From NCBI RefSeq assembly GCF_963455315.2, contig NC_083314.1, positions 27,138,013 through 27,202,012 on the forward strand: a stretch of 64,000 nt of DNA. Direction: 5' to 3'. Below, in pieces: positions 37,170 to 48,606 of the stretch. Within the stretch, counting starts at the first letter, position 1. Each line of letters starts with the position of its first letter. The position numbers and the translations under genes were made by a program. Source of the DNA: Globicephala melas (lineage: Eukaryota; Chordata; Mammalia; Artiodactyla; Delphinidae). The notes under the pieces were generated by a model, which saw nothing but the letters and a program-made list of their open reading frames with translations, had not been told where the DNA came from and made no database searches.

Positions 37170-37900
37170 GTGATGGGGGAGCAGTAGAGAAGTCTGAGGA
37201 TATGGATGGTCCTATAGGCTTCCTGAACTGAGGCAAGGGGCTAGACCTTACATCCCAGATGGAACAGTCATTGGGTAGGGGATGTAATCTGGGGTAAACC
37301 TGCTCTCTCAGTAGAGGACAATTCCTGGGAAGGGGAATTAAGAAGTGTCAATGACCAACATTCTGAGCAGCTGGAGAAATGTCTGCTTCAGTCCTCAAAG
37401 GACGGGTTGCAGATCTGGGCATAATGCCACTACAGTGTTGAAGGAACTCAATCAAATGCATGACATATACCACCTTCTGTTCAAGGCACTAAAATGCAAG
37501 TTATGATTCAGTTTGCATCCTACATGCATCCTACAGGTATTGCACTTGGCCCTTCCTCCTTCATGTCATGAAGCACTGATGCCATCAAAATTTTCACACT
37601 TGTCTACAAAACTCTTTCTATCTATGTAAATCCTTTCCACGTTCACTCTTACCTTGGAGAAGTACCTACCTTGCATTCAAGGTTTATCCCTTTATCTTTA
37701 TTCATCTCCCATATCCTTTAGAATCATTCCTTGATAAATAATCCCTTTTCCTTCATTTTCAATGTCCTTCCCTCAACTAGCTCTTTTTCCTTTCCCCATT
37801 TATATTGTCTAATTTCTCTCATTCTTAAAAAAAAAAAAAGTCTCATCACCCTGGATCCCCTTCTGGTTATTATTCTTCTCCTCTGTCAAACTTTTTGAAA
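34657..37900. other. Unrecognised intergenic sequence with a TG microsatellite
   Basis: No gene or named element. (TG)n occupies 37118-37168, the longest TG run of the window. An A13 run lies near 37827. A 70-codon frame at 36866 has no recognisable content. Confidence 0.5.
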
Positions 37901-37904
37901 ATGG

Positions 37905-38060
37905 TCTGGTAGAAAGAACACTGGCTTTGGTGTAAAACAGACCTTGGTGTGAGCCCTGGCTTTGTCCCTTGCCTGCCTAAAAAAATTCCTTAATCTCTCT
38001 GAATCTATTTCTTCACTTGTAATGTGGGAATGGCAATTCCTATTTAATGATGGTTAAGAA
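37905..38060 (+). repeat. MIR SINE fragment
   Basis: AGAACACTGGCTTTGGTG, GTGAGCCCTGGCTTTG, TCTCTGAATCTATTTCTTC and ATGTGGGAATGGCAATTCC follow the MIR sense order. Confidence 0.6.
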
Positions 38061-39747
38061 TTGAATATCATAGAATAGATATGGTGGGCATGAATTTAAT
38101 TTCCCAAATTCAAGTGTTTCTAGAACTGAACTGAATTCAAGTGTTTCAATATTGAGTCTCCATTTGGCTGGGTGGTTAGAAACTTCCTTTCTGCCTGGGG
38201 TTGTGATGAGGTTCTGGAGCAAAGGCAGCGGGGAGAATGGCTTACATGGTAACAGTTCACGAGAAGGGAAAGGGCTATTAGTCTTGGTTGTACACACTGG
38301 CACCCTCTGAGATGTCGGTCATCTCAATTGCCCTTTGCTGCTGAGCTGTCCCTTAGTCCCTTCAGTGTCATCTGCTGATGTGCTAGAACTGCAGTGCTAA
38401 TCCTGCAGCACAGTTGAGCGCGGGCATCTCAGATGTCTGCCTAAATCTCAGAAATCCTGGTCACACAGGAATTGTTGTGTTGCTGTCCAAGTCATGCTGG
38501 GTCCCAGGAAGTTCTGTGGGGGCTGAATGCCTACATTAACCACAGGAAAGAGTCAACCTCTGGTCCTTCCATCCATCCATGCTCTCACAAGGAACGAAAC
38601 ACAACTTTTCTCTTTTTCTGGAATCTTGAAGGTTACCAGGTTATTTATTCATTTTCTCACTCGGGCTGGCCCCATAGGGCAGGGGGTAAAGCTGGCCCTT
38701 CCCCAGAAACCCAGCCATCTACTCCCATATCCTCTTCCTCCTGCTAGCCTGAGGAGCTTTCCAGTGGTGGTGGTGGTATCGAGTGAGCGAGTGAGCGAGG
38801 TCTTGCTCTTGGCACCACATATTCTCCCAAGTCTGCTGTTTTAAGCCCTAGAGTTATTTCCATTTTGCCCTGAGGGCTAGACTTCTGAAACTAAAAAGCC
38901 AGGAAAGGAAGCCTTTCCTCATCAATCTGCTCTGCCATCTCTTTCCTGAGGCAATGATCTTCTAGTTCTCTAGATGGCAAGGAAGAGCTAGGGGAGTCAG
39001 AAACCAGAAAACAATGGTTAATATTTCAAGACAGCATCCTGCCACACTTAAGCAAAATGGCAGAACAGAACTTACTTAGCTCATAGTAGGTTTCAATAAA
39101 TATTAGTTCCTATTCCCATCACTCCACTATTCCCTCTTCCTCAATTGGCCATTTTCTCATTAACTCAGTGAAGCTATCATCGCCATTACACCATGAAACT
39201 ACTTCCATAAAAGTAACCATTTACTCCCCAGTGGTAAAATTCAGTAGGAACTTATCAAATGTTCTCTTTTATTTGAACTCCTCTGAAGTATTTCCACTGA
39301 ATACATCCCCCCTTTTTGAAACTCTCTCTACCTTGGTTTTTATAACTTCTGTTTCTCTCCTTACTCATTTGGCTATTTTTTTTCTCTATTCCTTCTGTCC
39401 TCAAGTATTAGTGTTTACCAAGGTTCAGTTTTTATATCACATTGCTGCCTGATGTCATCTACCCCACTACAGGTTGCAGACCTATACCTTCAGACCAAGT
39501 CTTTTAGCCAGACCTCCATATTTTCATATCCTCAGATGCCTCTGACATTATGTAGAGCGCTTAGCACAGTGCTTGACACAGAGTAAGCACTCAATCATGT
39601 TGACTACTGTGTTTATTACTGTATCTACCTGAAAGTCTCACAGGTGTACATCAATTTTAATGTCAAAAATGGCTCATTTTGTCTTTTCTCCCTCATAACC
39701 TTGCCTCTTGACAACCCTCCATCCCCAAATACGCAATAACCAGAACA
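38061..39747. other. Unrecognised intergenic sequence with an L2/MIR-like end
   Basis: Around 39545-39620, AGAGCGCTTAGCACAGTGC, TTGACACAGAGTAAGCACTC is an L2/MIR-type end. The rest, including two 90-105-codon frames near 38472-38844, has no recognised identity. Confidence 0.45.
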
Positions 39748-39764
39748 GTGTGCATGCGCGCACG

Positions 39765-39797
<33 letters not shown>

Positions 39798-39799
39798 AT
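39748..39799. repeat. Alternating purine-pyrimidine tract (CG/CA/TG), Z-DNA candidate
   Basis: Fifty-two bases alternate strictly between purine and pyrimidine: GTGTGCATGCGCGCACGC then (AC)n with two CG steps. CG and CA steps are those that most readily adopt Z-DNA. Confidence 0.9.
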
Positions 39800-40151
39800 T
39801 CCTCCTCCCAGGGCAAGGAGGGCATAATTCTGGACATCATTCTTCATTCTTCTTTTCACTACCCCTCTGCCCACCATCTAATCACTCTGCCCTGATGATT
39901 CTACATCAGAAGTTACTCAGGAGATTCTTCCTTCTTCTGCCTCTCCACTGCTTTTACATGAATGTAGACTCTCTTATTTTTTCTCATGATTATTCTTCAA
40001 GCCCAGCTCAAATGCCTTCATGATACTGAAACCTTCCCTGCACCCATTTTCTTTTCCTGGAGGTCCGGATGGTACTCTCTTGCTTTTCTTTGTGTTCCTT
40101 TCACTGCCTGGAATGTCTCCTCCTGCCTTATCAATTTCTGACCTCATTTTA

Positions 40152-40503
40152 TTTATTTTAAAAATTTTGGGGGGCTTCCCTGGTGGCGCAGTGGTTGAGA
40201 GTCCACCTGCCGATGCAGGGGACACGGGTTCGTGCCCCGGTCTGGGAAGATCCCACATGCCGCGGAGTGGCTGGGCCTGTGAGCCATGGCCGCTGAGCCT
40301 GCGCGTCCGGAGCCTGTGCTCCGCAACGGGAGAGGCCACAGCAGTGAGAGGCCCGCGTACCGCAAAAAAAAAAAAAAAAAAAAAAAATTTTTTTGGCCGG
40401 GCCATGTGGCTTGTGGAATCCTAATTCCCTGACCAGGGATCAAACCCAGGCCCTCAGCAGTAAAAACACAGAGTCCTAACCACTGGACCACCAGGAAATT
40501 CCC
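40152..40503 (-). mobile_element. CHR-2/Bov-tA-like SINE carrying a CHR-1 in its tail
   Basis: The antisense body at about 40384-40503 (CCTAATTCCCTGACCAGGG, ATCAAACCCAGGCCCTCAG, CTAACCACTGGACCACC) has its T-rich tail split by the CHR-1 at 40172. TSD TGACCTCATTTTA (40139-40151 and 40504-40516) encloses both. Confidence 0.85.
40172..40383 (+). mobile_element. CHR-1 SINE nested in another SINE
   Basis: Full copy with a pure A tail, opposite in orientation to its host SINE. The insertion site is the AAAATTTT tract of the host tail. Confidence 0.93.
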
Positions 40504-41857
40504 TGACCTCATTTTAAAGCTCAGCTAAAATGTCATTAACCTCTCTTTCTTTAGGTTGACCTGACTTAGTCCATCTCATCCCACTGTTAATTGTTCCGTG
40601 ATGTGTTCTCTTATCCCTTTATATATGTTTCTATTATTGCACTTATTTGTATTGGTGCTTATTTATGTTGGTATCCTAATAGAATGGAACATCTTGAAGG
40701 TAGGCACTGGGTTGTACTCATATCTCTCTCTAGACCTTTGTATAGAGAGTCAACAAGTGTTTATGGAATTAAGTTGAAATGAATGTTAAAATGTGAACTG
40801 TATGATCTGAGGTATAAAACGTTTCAGCAGGGAAGACAATAGGACTAGGCAAACATGCAAATAAGTTTTATGAAACCCTGACTGGAGATTTCAGAAAAAC
40901 AGTTTATGATAACCCATGATTAAGGAGGAAGTACATAAAGAATAACAAAAGTTGGGGACTTTGCCTTTTTCTTCATTCTTTATCAGTTTTCCCTTATGAA
41001 TCATCTAAAGAAGCGTTTGCTCATTAGCAAGAGTTCTAGGTATCCTGCAACTCTGATGTCATGTAAATTCAGATATTTAGAAGCAGGCATCTAGAAGGAA
41101 GTAACTTTTTATTAGAGAAGAAATAGAATGAGAACCTTCTGTAGGCATGTGTGACGTGTTTAGTAAATTGTCATTCTCTGACTTGTACACTCAAGGCTCA
41201 CAATAGCACTTTGAATGGAGCAAGATAAAGTTAAGGAGTTTATACTAGACATCAAAGCCCAATCATTTTCTGAATCTTTTATACTTTGATATAGAACAAA
41301 GGAAGGGAACTCATTTTTGGTAATCACAGACATTAAAGGAAAATCAAGGCAGCCTTACACTGTTAAAAAAATCCATCTGATTTGAGATTCATGCCAGTAT
41401 ACAGGGGTTTCATGGCTCAATGTAACCTTAGTCCAAGTTACCAACTCTTAGTACAAATTGTACTTCTATATTTTTATTTTTGATTTTGTGGCATATTTAT
41501 ACTTTTTAGGCTCTTTAGACATAAAATTTCATAGTGTTCAAATTTTTTAAGAAAAAATTCTGAGAAATTAACCAAAGGCAAGAATCTAAATATTTAATAT
41601 AATTAATGTGGATAACAATGTATGAAAAAGGCAGTTTGTTGTCACATATTTGTCAAACAGAAATACAAGCATATGTAGAGAAGATACTATTTTAATTAAT
41701 TTTGTGCCTTGAACACCTATTAACCTCAATACGTTATTTTTTCAGTAATAGCTAATAATTTTTTTATACAAGTGAGCACACATCTAAATAAGAAACAGAA
41801 AATATTTATACCACAGAGAGAATATGCTTTTTAATAGGAATTTAAAACTGAAGTTTT

Positions 41858-42062
41858 TTTTTTTTTTTTTTGCGGTACGCGGGCCTCTCACTGCTGTGGC
41901 CTCTCCCGCTGCGGAGCACAGGCTCCGGACGCGCAGGCTCAGCGGCCACGGCTCACGGGCCCAGCCGCTCCGCGGCATGTGGGATCCCCCGGACCGGGGC
42001 ACGAACCCGCGTCCCCTGCATCGGCAGACGGACCCCCAACCACTGCGCCACCAGGGAAGCCC
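41858..42062 (-). mobile_element. CHR-1 SINE, little-decayed copy
   Basis: Antisense copy keeping many CpGs (GCGGTACGCGGGCC, CCGGACGCGCAGGC, CCGCTCCGCGGC). Exact 14-bp TSD AAAACTGAAGTTTT (41844-41857 and 42063-42076). Confidence 0.96.
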
Positions 42063-42076
42063 AAAACTGAAGTTTT

Positions 42077-44554
42077 AACTGAAATCCCCCAATACAAAAA
42101 AGTATGAAATTTCAAGTTAGGTAACTATCATGAAGGAAATAGTTCAAAGCCTATTCTGCAACTCAAATGCTCTTATTCACTTTAAGAATATAAAATAGTT
42201 GAGACAGAGGAGATTTGTGTAGGGATTTTACTGGGGAAAGTTGAACTCACCAACTCCAGTGGGGAGGGCATGGAGGATGCTTCTTCAGCTCATGCCAGGG
42301 GGCTTCCATGGGCTTCTGTGGGATCTTGTGAGAGCTTGGGATGTGTTTGTTCCCTGCAATGAAGGGATTCTGTAGAAACTGGGAAGCAGGTTGCCCAACT
42401 GTTTCTGTGGCAGAATCAAGAGGGAGAGAATGGCCTACAGGGCAAAGGATGTGTGAGTATTTCCCAAGGACCAGGTGAAGTCCCATGGGAGAGAAGGAGC
42501 TGGCTGGAGCCATCTTGAGTCCTGCCTAGGAGACCTTCTGCCAGAGGGTGAAAGGACTCCAGTAGGGAGGATACAACAGGGCTGAGGAAACAGGAGCTGA
42601 GGGGTGATTAGGAGTGGACAGCTAAAAGGAAAGGTGCATTACCCACATTGTAGGGGTTGCAATTAGAGAAGCCCAGAAGCAGCTCTCCAAAGAGACCCTG
42701 GAGAGCCGACCTTAAACACATATCAGTAGCTTCATGGGCCAGTGACCTGTGCAGACCTGTGCACAGAGACCTGTACTTTGATTAATCCTCTGCTTTGCTG
42801 TCTTGAAATTCTTAATTATTTTGCAACAAGGGACCCAGCATTTCCGTTTTGCACTGGGTCCTGTAAATCCTATGGGGGGGTCTGTGTGTCAGGCCAAGAG
42901 AGTGCAAAACTGGATAACAACATTACCAGCTAGATAAGAATTGTTTTGTCCTTCATCCAGAGACTAACTTGTGGGGGTAAGAGGAAAACGAGATGGAGAA
43001 ATAGAGAAGCTGAGTTTGCCTGTTTTCCCCATACAGGCTTTCAGCCTAAAGAAGGCTTGAATTCTAAATCAAATTTAAAATCTAATTTCTGATTGAGATA
43101 GTGTTTGCAGCTGAAAGTGGCCATAGTTCTATCTAGGAACTAAAGGTCGATAGAAAAATTCTGATACTGAATTTCCTCTTACTATAAAAAGCAAACTAGT
43201 ATTATTTAATGAAATATTACAAATTCAACAGTTGAAGGACTTTGTAGTGGGTTAAAAAAAAGTCAGGTGTAGATCTGAAGCTTTCCAGTTGACTCGGAAA
43301 GTATTTTAGTACTTTATTACTTCTTCACTAGTAGAAGAAGTTGTGTTTTAAAATTGATGGGGAAACTTTCTGGAACAGAACTGTATTTACATGAGATAAC
43401 TGAGGAAGGAGTTGAGGTAATTACCTAGGTGAGGGTTGGAAATTTACTGTCATTATTTCACTGCTAGCAGTTGTATTAAGAAGTTGAGTCCTCACAGAGC
43501 AGGTTCTGAAACAGGAAATGCACACCACCTCAGGAAGTTAAAATTATATCCTAAAATGAGGCTCTGGGATTAAAATATGTAGGTATTAGTATTATTGCAT
43601 ACCTCTATTCACCCGCAGTCCGAATAATAATGTGTATGCTTGTTGCTTTGGAATCAGAACATGAATTCTAGGTCAATTCTCCACGAGCAGTTATTTAATT
43701 GTGGTAACTTTCTGTGACCCAAGTGTTCTGAAATACTAAATATAATGTCCAGAGATTGCTTAAGTTGCTAACAGACTTAGCCATCTAAGAGAGAACATGA
43801 CAATATGAATGAAAAATTTTTCATTCACACTCTAGTAACACAGCAGGAAAACAAGTCTGCCAATATAAAACAAGAGGGAGGTTTCCAGAGAGCTTTAAGT
43901 ATCCCCTTTGCACATGGCAACAGATTAGTGACATACCTGTTCTTCAGGTATTCTCATGTTACTAATACAGACCTATACCTTAAGAAAGATAGCTGTAAAA
44001 AAGAGAAAAGACAGTATCGATAACTATTGTAACTTACTCTTCTGCTACTTATACCTGGATTTAAACTATGTTCTTTTGGAAATTGCTCTATTAATCATTT
44101 AGAATATTCATTAATTACAGCTATAGACTTAGCATGGTTATTTCAGAAACCAACTGTGGCAGAGACTGTTGGCTGTTCATCAAACTAATTTCTTTTTCTT
44201 CCTGGGCTAGACTCCATTTCATGGGTTGCCTTGTAGTTTGGTGGCTTGGGAGTGTTCTAGCCAGTGGAATGGGAATGGAAGTGATGTGCACAAAACCTTC
44301 CTTGAGTGATCCTCCATGTTTTGCCCCTTTCTGCCAGCTTGATGTTGTGATTATGTATTGAATGCATCAGAACTCTAACATGGAAGAAACTTTATTCTTA
44401 TAAATGCCTAGAGGAGACTTGCCTGCCATTCTGAACTTTACATGGATGAGAAATACACTTCTATTGCTGTGTGCCAGGATAGATTTTTGTATTTATTTGT
44501 TGTAGCAGCTAGTGTTAACAAATATATTCATGTTTATGGTAAAGGAATTTTAGC
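42077..44554. other. Unassigned sequence, possibly an old repeat near 42.7-42.9 kb
   Basis: The stretch 42690-42910 (ACCTGTACTTTGATTAATCC, CTTGAAATTCTTAATTATTT, TTTTGCACTGGGTCCTG) has the feel of a worn mammalian repeat that I cannot name. No gene is visible. Confidence 0.35.
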
Positions 44555-44770
44555 TTGCTAATCGCTCACTATGTTTTAGATACTATCTAATATTTCATCA
44601 CATTTAATTCTCATAATAAGCTGTTGAAGTAGTTGTAATCATCGTTGCACAAATGAGGAAATTAAAGCTTAGAAAAGTTAAGAAACTTGCCTGAGACCTC
44701 AATTCTGCAGAGGGAGGATTTGAACTCAGATCTCCAAGTCTCCAAAGTGTGTTCATGATCTTTCCAATAA
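44555..44770 (-). repeat. MIR SINE
   Basis: CATTTAATTCTCATAATAAG, AAATGAGGAAATTAAAGC, AACTTGCCTGAG and GGATTTGAACTCAGATCTCC are MIR landmarks on the opposite strand. Confidence 0.75.
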
Positions 44771-44824
44771 GCCATCCCAAGAGGAGAGTACAGTATAAAC
44801 TGCACATAGGACACAAAGAGTTAT

Positions 44825-44935
44825 TTGCCCATTCATTCATTAATTTATCCAACAAACACATTTTGTGCATACTTTGTGTCATGTTCTGTTCTGGACACTG
44901 GAGACAAGATACCCTTGTTATAAAGGCAGAGAGGC
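44825..44935 (-). repeat. L2-type ancient repeat end
   Basis: CATTCATTCATTAATTTATC, CAACAAACACATTTTGTG, TTCTGTTCTGGACACTGGAG, antisense. Confidence 0.55.
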
Positions 44936-46795
44936 AGTAACTTAATTTTTGTTACCTGATGTCCTGAAATTCTAAATGTACCTTCTAGTTTAAGTTACTC
45001 CCAAGAAATGGTGGAAGTACTAACAAATAGCTCTCTATCTAATTTATTCATTGGTAGTCAAGAAGAGTGAATACTTAAGCTGCATAAGTAACTACTACTG
45101 AGAGATACTAGCCTTAAGAATTTCTGGCTTAATAAAGAATGAGGGCTTTGTCTCCAAAATTTAGGAGGGACATTCCCATGGATGAACATGTTCCTGCTGC
45201 CCATATTACTGGAAAGTGATGACAACGAAGAGATCTCTAGCATACACTGTGTATGAAGTACCATCATATCACAATTGGCAGATTCTCCAAAATTCATGAT
45301 GGCACAGTCTAAGAGAAAGAACAATGGTACTTAAGTAAATAATAGTTCTATAATAAATAATTGTATAATAAAAACTGATATGCTTTTATTACAGAAATTG
45401 ATGAAACTACTAGAGTAGAAGTACAAAACACAGAAGAAATAGAAGTTTACAACTTTTCAAATACATGAAGCCCAGAGTATATAATACATTGTAGTTTATA
45501 CAATATTTACTTTTAGGGTTTAATCCAGTTAAGATTTAATACAATCTGATGAGATGGAGAAATATTTTGAGGCAGTATGGCTCATAAGACAAATTTGGTT
45601 CTCACAAATATGTTGATGTTAAAACTGGAAACAAATGAAAATTGCAGTTGGTAAGAGATATCTGGTAATTCAGAATATCACCACTCTCAGAGTTAAGTAT
45701 TTAAAAGAGCTTTTGAGACACTCTTTTTAGCGCTGGTGTCATAGTGACTATTTTCTTAAAAATAAAAAGTGGGTTGGGTTATTATAGAATAAAAATCTGA
45801 CCAATTTTTGTTACTCTCAAGCAAGAAATCTGTAACGGAATCACTTTGCCAATAGGGACTGTTAGAGGTCTGATAATTATGGTAATAAATTATATTTTAT
45901 ACACAGATAAACTAAATAGAATTAGGAGACAGTGTATATTTATTAATCAGTTCATGACGCGCTGGGAAATACGGAAGACGGAGAAAAGCAGCAATTGAGG
46001 ACTTTTACTCTCGGGTGGATTGTATATATTAAAATGGCAAATTTTGTTCTGAAATGGTCAGAGAAGTGCTTCCCTTACAAATGGAGAAAATCGACTTAAA
46101 AAGCACTTCCTTTTTTAATTAGGTTTCATATCCCTGTCCACAATCCCAATAGATATGCATTTCATAAAAGGTGTGGACATAGATATATAAATACAACTCC
46201 CTATATAAATACCAGGGATATAGTGTAAAAGAATGACTACCATCCCAGTGTTGTCAGGACATGGTAAGAGTAGGAAGTGCGCGTCAGAAGGAATCACTCT
46301 TCTAAAGAAAGAAGCTAAAAGCACTAACAAGAATCTTGCATTGGGAGAAATAACAGGTACACCATCAAGGTTAGAGCCACGTGGTGAAATAATACGGTTT
46401 TTTCAGTGTTCCAGAAGCAATAATACATGGTGTCAGAAGAAGTAAACTTCTTTTATAACTTTATGGAGTATGATGTATAGTTAAAAAAAAAATTGGCCAT
46501 TTTGAAAAAAAAACTGTTTCCATTGCAAATATCCTCAGAAGCCATGAACTTCAAAAGAAAGAAATGCTATCTATCTTCTTCGTAGTGAGTGCAATACATC
46601 ATGGCTTCCCTAAAGTCAATGAAAACTACCGTCTCTAAAAAGTGTGAAATTTTAAGGTTGAATTACGATGCTAATGCAAGCCGTACACTATGTGTGGTGA
46701 CTGCTTACAGGAAGCCCAGGGAGGATGGCTCTTCCGAGAGAGGTGTTCTAGACTGGACGATAAGGTCTCCTAGGAGTCAGGAACGGTGTCAGACT
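44936..46795. other. Unassigned promoter-proximal sequence
   Basis: AT-rich and free of young repeats, directly upstream of the CpG island. No gene is recognised; short frames (for example 46233-46445 and 46589-46804) show no domain. Confidence 0.5.
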
Positions 46796-47094
46796 CTGGA
46801 CTGACCTCTGAGGTGCAGAGGGGTGGGGTCGGTTCCCGCCCGGCTCCAAGCTTTCCGGGGCGCGCCCCCACAGGGCACCGCCCATCTCTGGGGCCTCAGG
46901 TCCGGGCCCCTCACGCGCCCGGCTTGACCTCCTTGGAGCTGCGGCGGGCGGGAGGAAAAGCCCCGGGCCTGGCTGCGCGCGGAAGGCAGAAGAGCCTCCC
47001 CTGCCGGGCCTCGGGTGCCCGCAGCGCGCCACGAGGGCGCGGGGAAAACCCACAACTTCCCGCCCAGGAACGACGCCCCGCTCCCGGGTTCGGC

Positions 47095-47113
47095 TGGGGG
47101 GGGGAGGGGGGGC
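47095..47113 (+). other. G-run cluster, G-quadruplex candidate
   Basis: Two adjoining long G runs separated by a single A, upstream of the CRE within the CpG island. A similar cluster of GGGTGGGG/GGGGGAGGGGG type lies at about 48331-48370. Both satisfy simple G-quadruplex spacing by eye. Confidence 0.45.
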
Positions 47114-47265
47114 GTGTTCTCGCGAGAGGAGAAGGGGCGCGGGCCGCCGCGGGCTTGGGGGCGCGGGGAAGCCCGCGGACGGGGGCCCGCGGGGAGGGGG
47201 CAGAAGCGGCGGGCCGGCTGGGGACGCGGGGAAACAGCTCCCGCCAGTCGCCGTGCGCCAGCCCC

Positions 47266-47273
47266 TGACGTCA
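47266..47273. promoter_or_regulatory. CRE/ATF site, perfect palindrome TGACGTCA
   Basis: A full consensus cAMP-response element, flanked as CCCCTGACGTCAGGAG so that the dyad extends to CCTGACGTCAGG. It sits just upstream of the presumed AKT3 leader in the CpG island, the normal place for a working CREB/ATF site. Binding is inferred from the motif and position only. Confidence 0.7.
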
Positions 47274-47514
47274 GGAGTTTTCCTCAAAGTCAACAACAAG
47301 CCTGCGGCGGCGGCGGTAGCGAGAGCTGATCAGCGGCGGCCCCATAGGGAGGAGGGGGCGGGGAGGCGGCGGCGGGCCCCCCAGCGGGGCGCAGCCCGAG
47401 AGGAGGCCGCAGACCCCCGACCCGCGCCAGCCCGCCAGGGCCCAGAGCCTCCACCCGCCGCCGCCTCGCCTCGCCGGCGCGACCCGGCCCCCGCCCGAGC
47501 GGAGTTTTCTGGTG

Positions 47515-47523
47515 ATGAATTGA
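47515..47523 (+). promoter_or_regulatory. Minimal upstream ORF (ATG AAT TGA) in presumed AKT3 leader
   Basis: This is the only ATG in the presumed exon 1. It is followed by one sense codon and a TGA stop, with G at -3 and A at +4, so moderate initiation context. If transcripts start upstream of 47515, ribosomes would meet this two-codon uORF before the AKT3 ATG. Such minimal uORFs can damp or condition downstream initiation; here that is inference. Confidence 0.5.
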
Positions 47524-47589
47524 ATTTGTAGCCGAGATCCGATTCCCACGTAGAGTCTCCGCCCCCTCCCCCCGCCGCCTCCCTCCTCC

Positions 47590-47629
47590 CGCCGCCGCCG
47601 CCGCCGCCGCCGCTGCCGCCGCCGCCGCC
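47590..47629 (+). repeat. (GCC)n trinucleotide run in exon 1
   Basis: A GCC tract interrupted once by CTG, followed by CCTCCGCCT units. It lies within the presumed AKT3 leader and would form strong GC structure in the mRNA. It is the source of long spurious Gly/Arg/Ala-rich frames on the opposite strand. Confidence 0.85.
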
Positions 47630-48605
47630 TCCGCCTCCGCCTCCTCCCGCTCCAGCTCCGCGGCCAGGCCGGCTCCCTCCCTCCCTCCCCTGCAGCCCGC
47701 CGCCTGCCCTCCCGCCGGCCACACCGGCTCCAGGGGGGCCAGAGGCTCTGCGGGGTGGGGGGAGGACAGGAGGGGAGGAGGAGGGAGGGGGACCCCCGAG
47801 TCGCCCCCTCTCCTCCCCCCGCCCCCCGGCTCCATCCTCCGCCGCCGCCCGAGCAGCTGCGGGGCCGCCGCCGCCGCCTTTGCAGGTAACAGCCACCGCC
47901 CCCCACTCTTGCCCTCTCCCCGCCGCGCCTGTTCTCCCTCCGGACCCCCCTTGGGCGGGGGTGGCGGTGGGTGAATGAGGTGGGGGTGTCCGGCTTGTCA
48001 CCGCGCCGGGGGTGTGGGCGGGGGCTGGGTCGCAGGGGGCTGGGGTTGGGATGCGGGTGCGGAGGCCGGGGATGCCCGGCGCGGACAGACCGCACCCCTC
48101 ACTTTGCTGAGGGAAGCTGAGGCGGCGGTGCGCGGGGGCCGGGGAGGGTGTTCCTGGCCTAGCGATGCGGTCCGGGTCTGGGCCGCCCGGGCCCGGCGCC
48201 TCTGGTCTCTGCGCCACTCTCGATACAGCCCGCTCACCCTCCTCGCCGGCCGGCGGCTAGGGGAGGGGGCCCGCTCGGCCTGGGGTGGCGGCGGGGTTAT
48301 GTAACGCGGGGAGCGCCTGTGTCAGGGCGTTTGGGTGGGGGAGGGGGCTGTGTGCGCGTGGGTGGGGGAAGGCAGGGATGCGACGGCTCCCCGGGGTCTT
48401 GTTCTCCACACCGCCCCCCCCCAACTCCGCCGCCGGCGCACAGGAAGAGACGGCCCTGGTCGGGTGGGGGTGTGTGGGAGGTGGGGAACGTGCTTGTCTG
48501 TGTTTTTAATAGTAGTGGGGTTTTGATCCGCTCCGGAGTTGTGTGCTAAGAATAGAAATGTACGGAAGATGCTGGCTTTGGCGGATCCAGTGATGCTGTC
48601 GCTGC

Positions 48606-48606
<1 letters not shown>

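Larger units (their letters stand above)
40010..40785 (+). repeat. L2 LINE 3' region, split by nested SINEs
   Basis: GCCCAGCTCAAATGCCTTC, CCTGGAATGTCTCCTCC, then after the SINEs AGCTCAGCTAAAATGTC and ATCTTGAAGGTAGGCACTGG match an L2 3' region in sense. Confidence 0.6.
47290..47885 (+). other. AKT3: Presumed AKT3 exon 1 (non-coding 5'UTR); start approximate
   Basis: This is the GC-rich core of the CpG island, lying on the coding strand about 10 kb before the ATG exon. The right edge is set by a good donor, TTTGCAG|GTAACA (GT at 47886-47887). The transcription start cannot be read from sequence; 47290 is a placeholder just downstream of the CRE. The exon contains a GCC-repeat run (47590-47629), dense CCG/CCTCC tracts and a single ATG at 47515, which opens a two-codon uORF. 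No long ATG-initiated frame joins exon 2, in keeping with a leader exon. Other donors or further first exons are possible. Confidence 0.7.
46800..48480 (+). promoter_or_regulatory. AKT3: CpG-island promoter of AKT3
   Basis: Base composition changes abruptly from AT-rich intergenic DNA to very GC- and CpG-rich sequence near 46.8 kb and falls back by about 48.5 kb. No TATA box is placed ahead of the presumed exon. GC-box motifs (for example GGGGCGGGG near 47354-47362 and GGCGGGCGGG near 46942-46951), a perfect CRE at 47266 and G-rich runs are visible. This architecture is typical of a broadly expressed, dispersed-start mammalian promoter. Edges are by eye. Confidence 0.88.

Noticed and set aside
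46748..47299. Bidirectional promoter driving a - strand gene
   Set aside because: No - strand exon, splice donor in a sensible frame or conserved protein is recognisable upstream; the CpG island alone does not show it.
46786..47329. + strand frames of 100-160 codons upstream of AKT3 exon 1
   Set aside because: Same compositional cause, no recognisable protein, overlapping in several frames.
47271..48217. Long open frames (180-295 codons) on the - strand across the CpG island
   Set aside because: They are Gly/Arg/Ala/Pro low-complexity translations of GCC/CCTCC repeats without domains; GC-rich DNA has few stop codons, so length alone means little.
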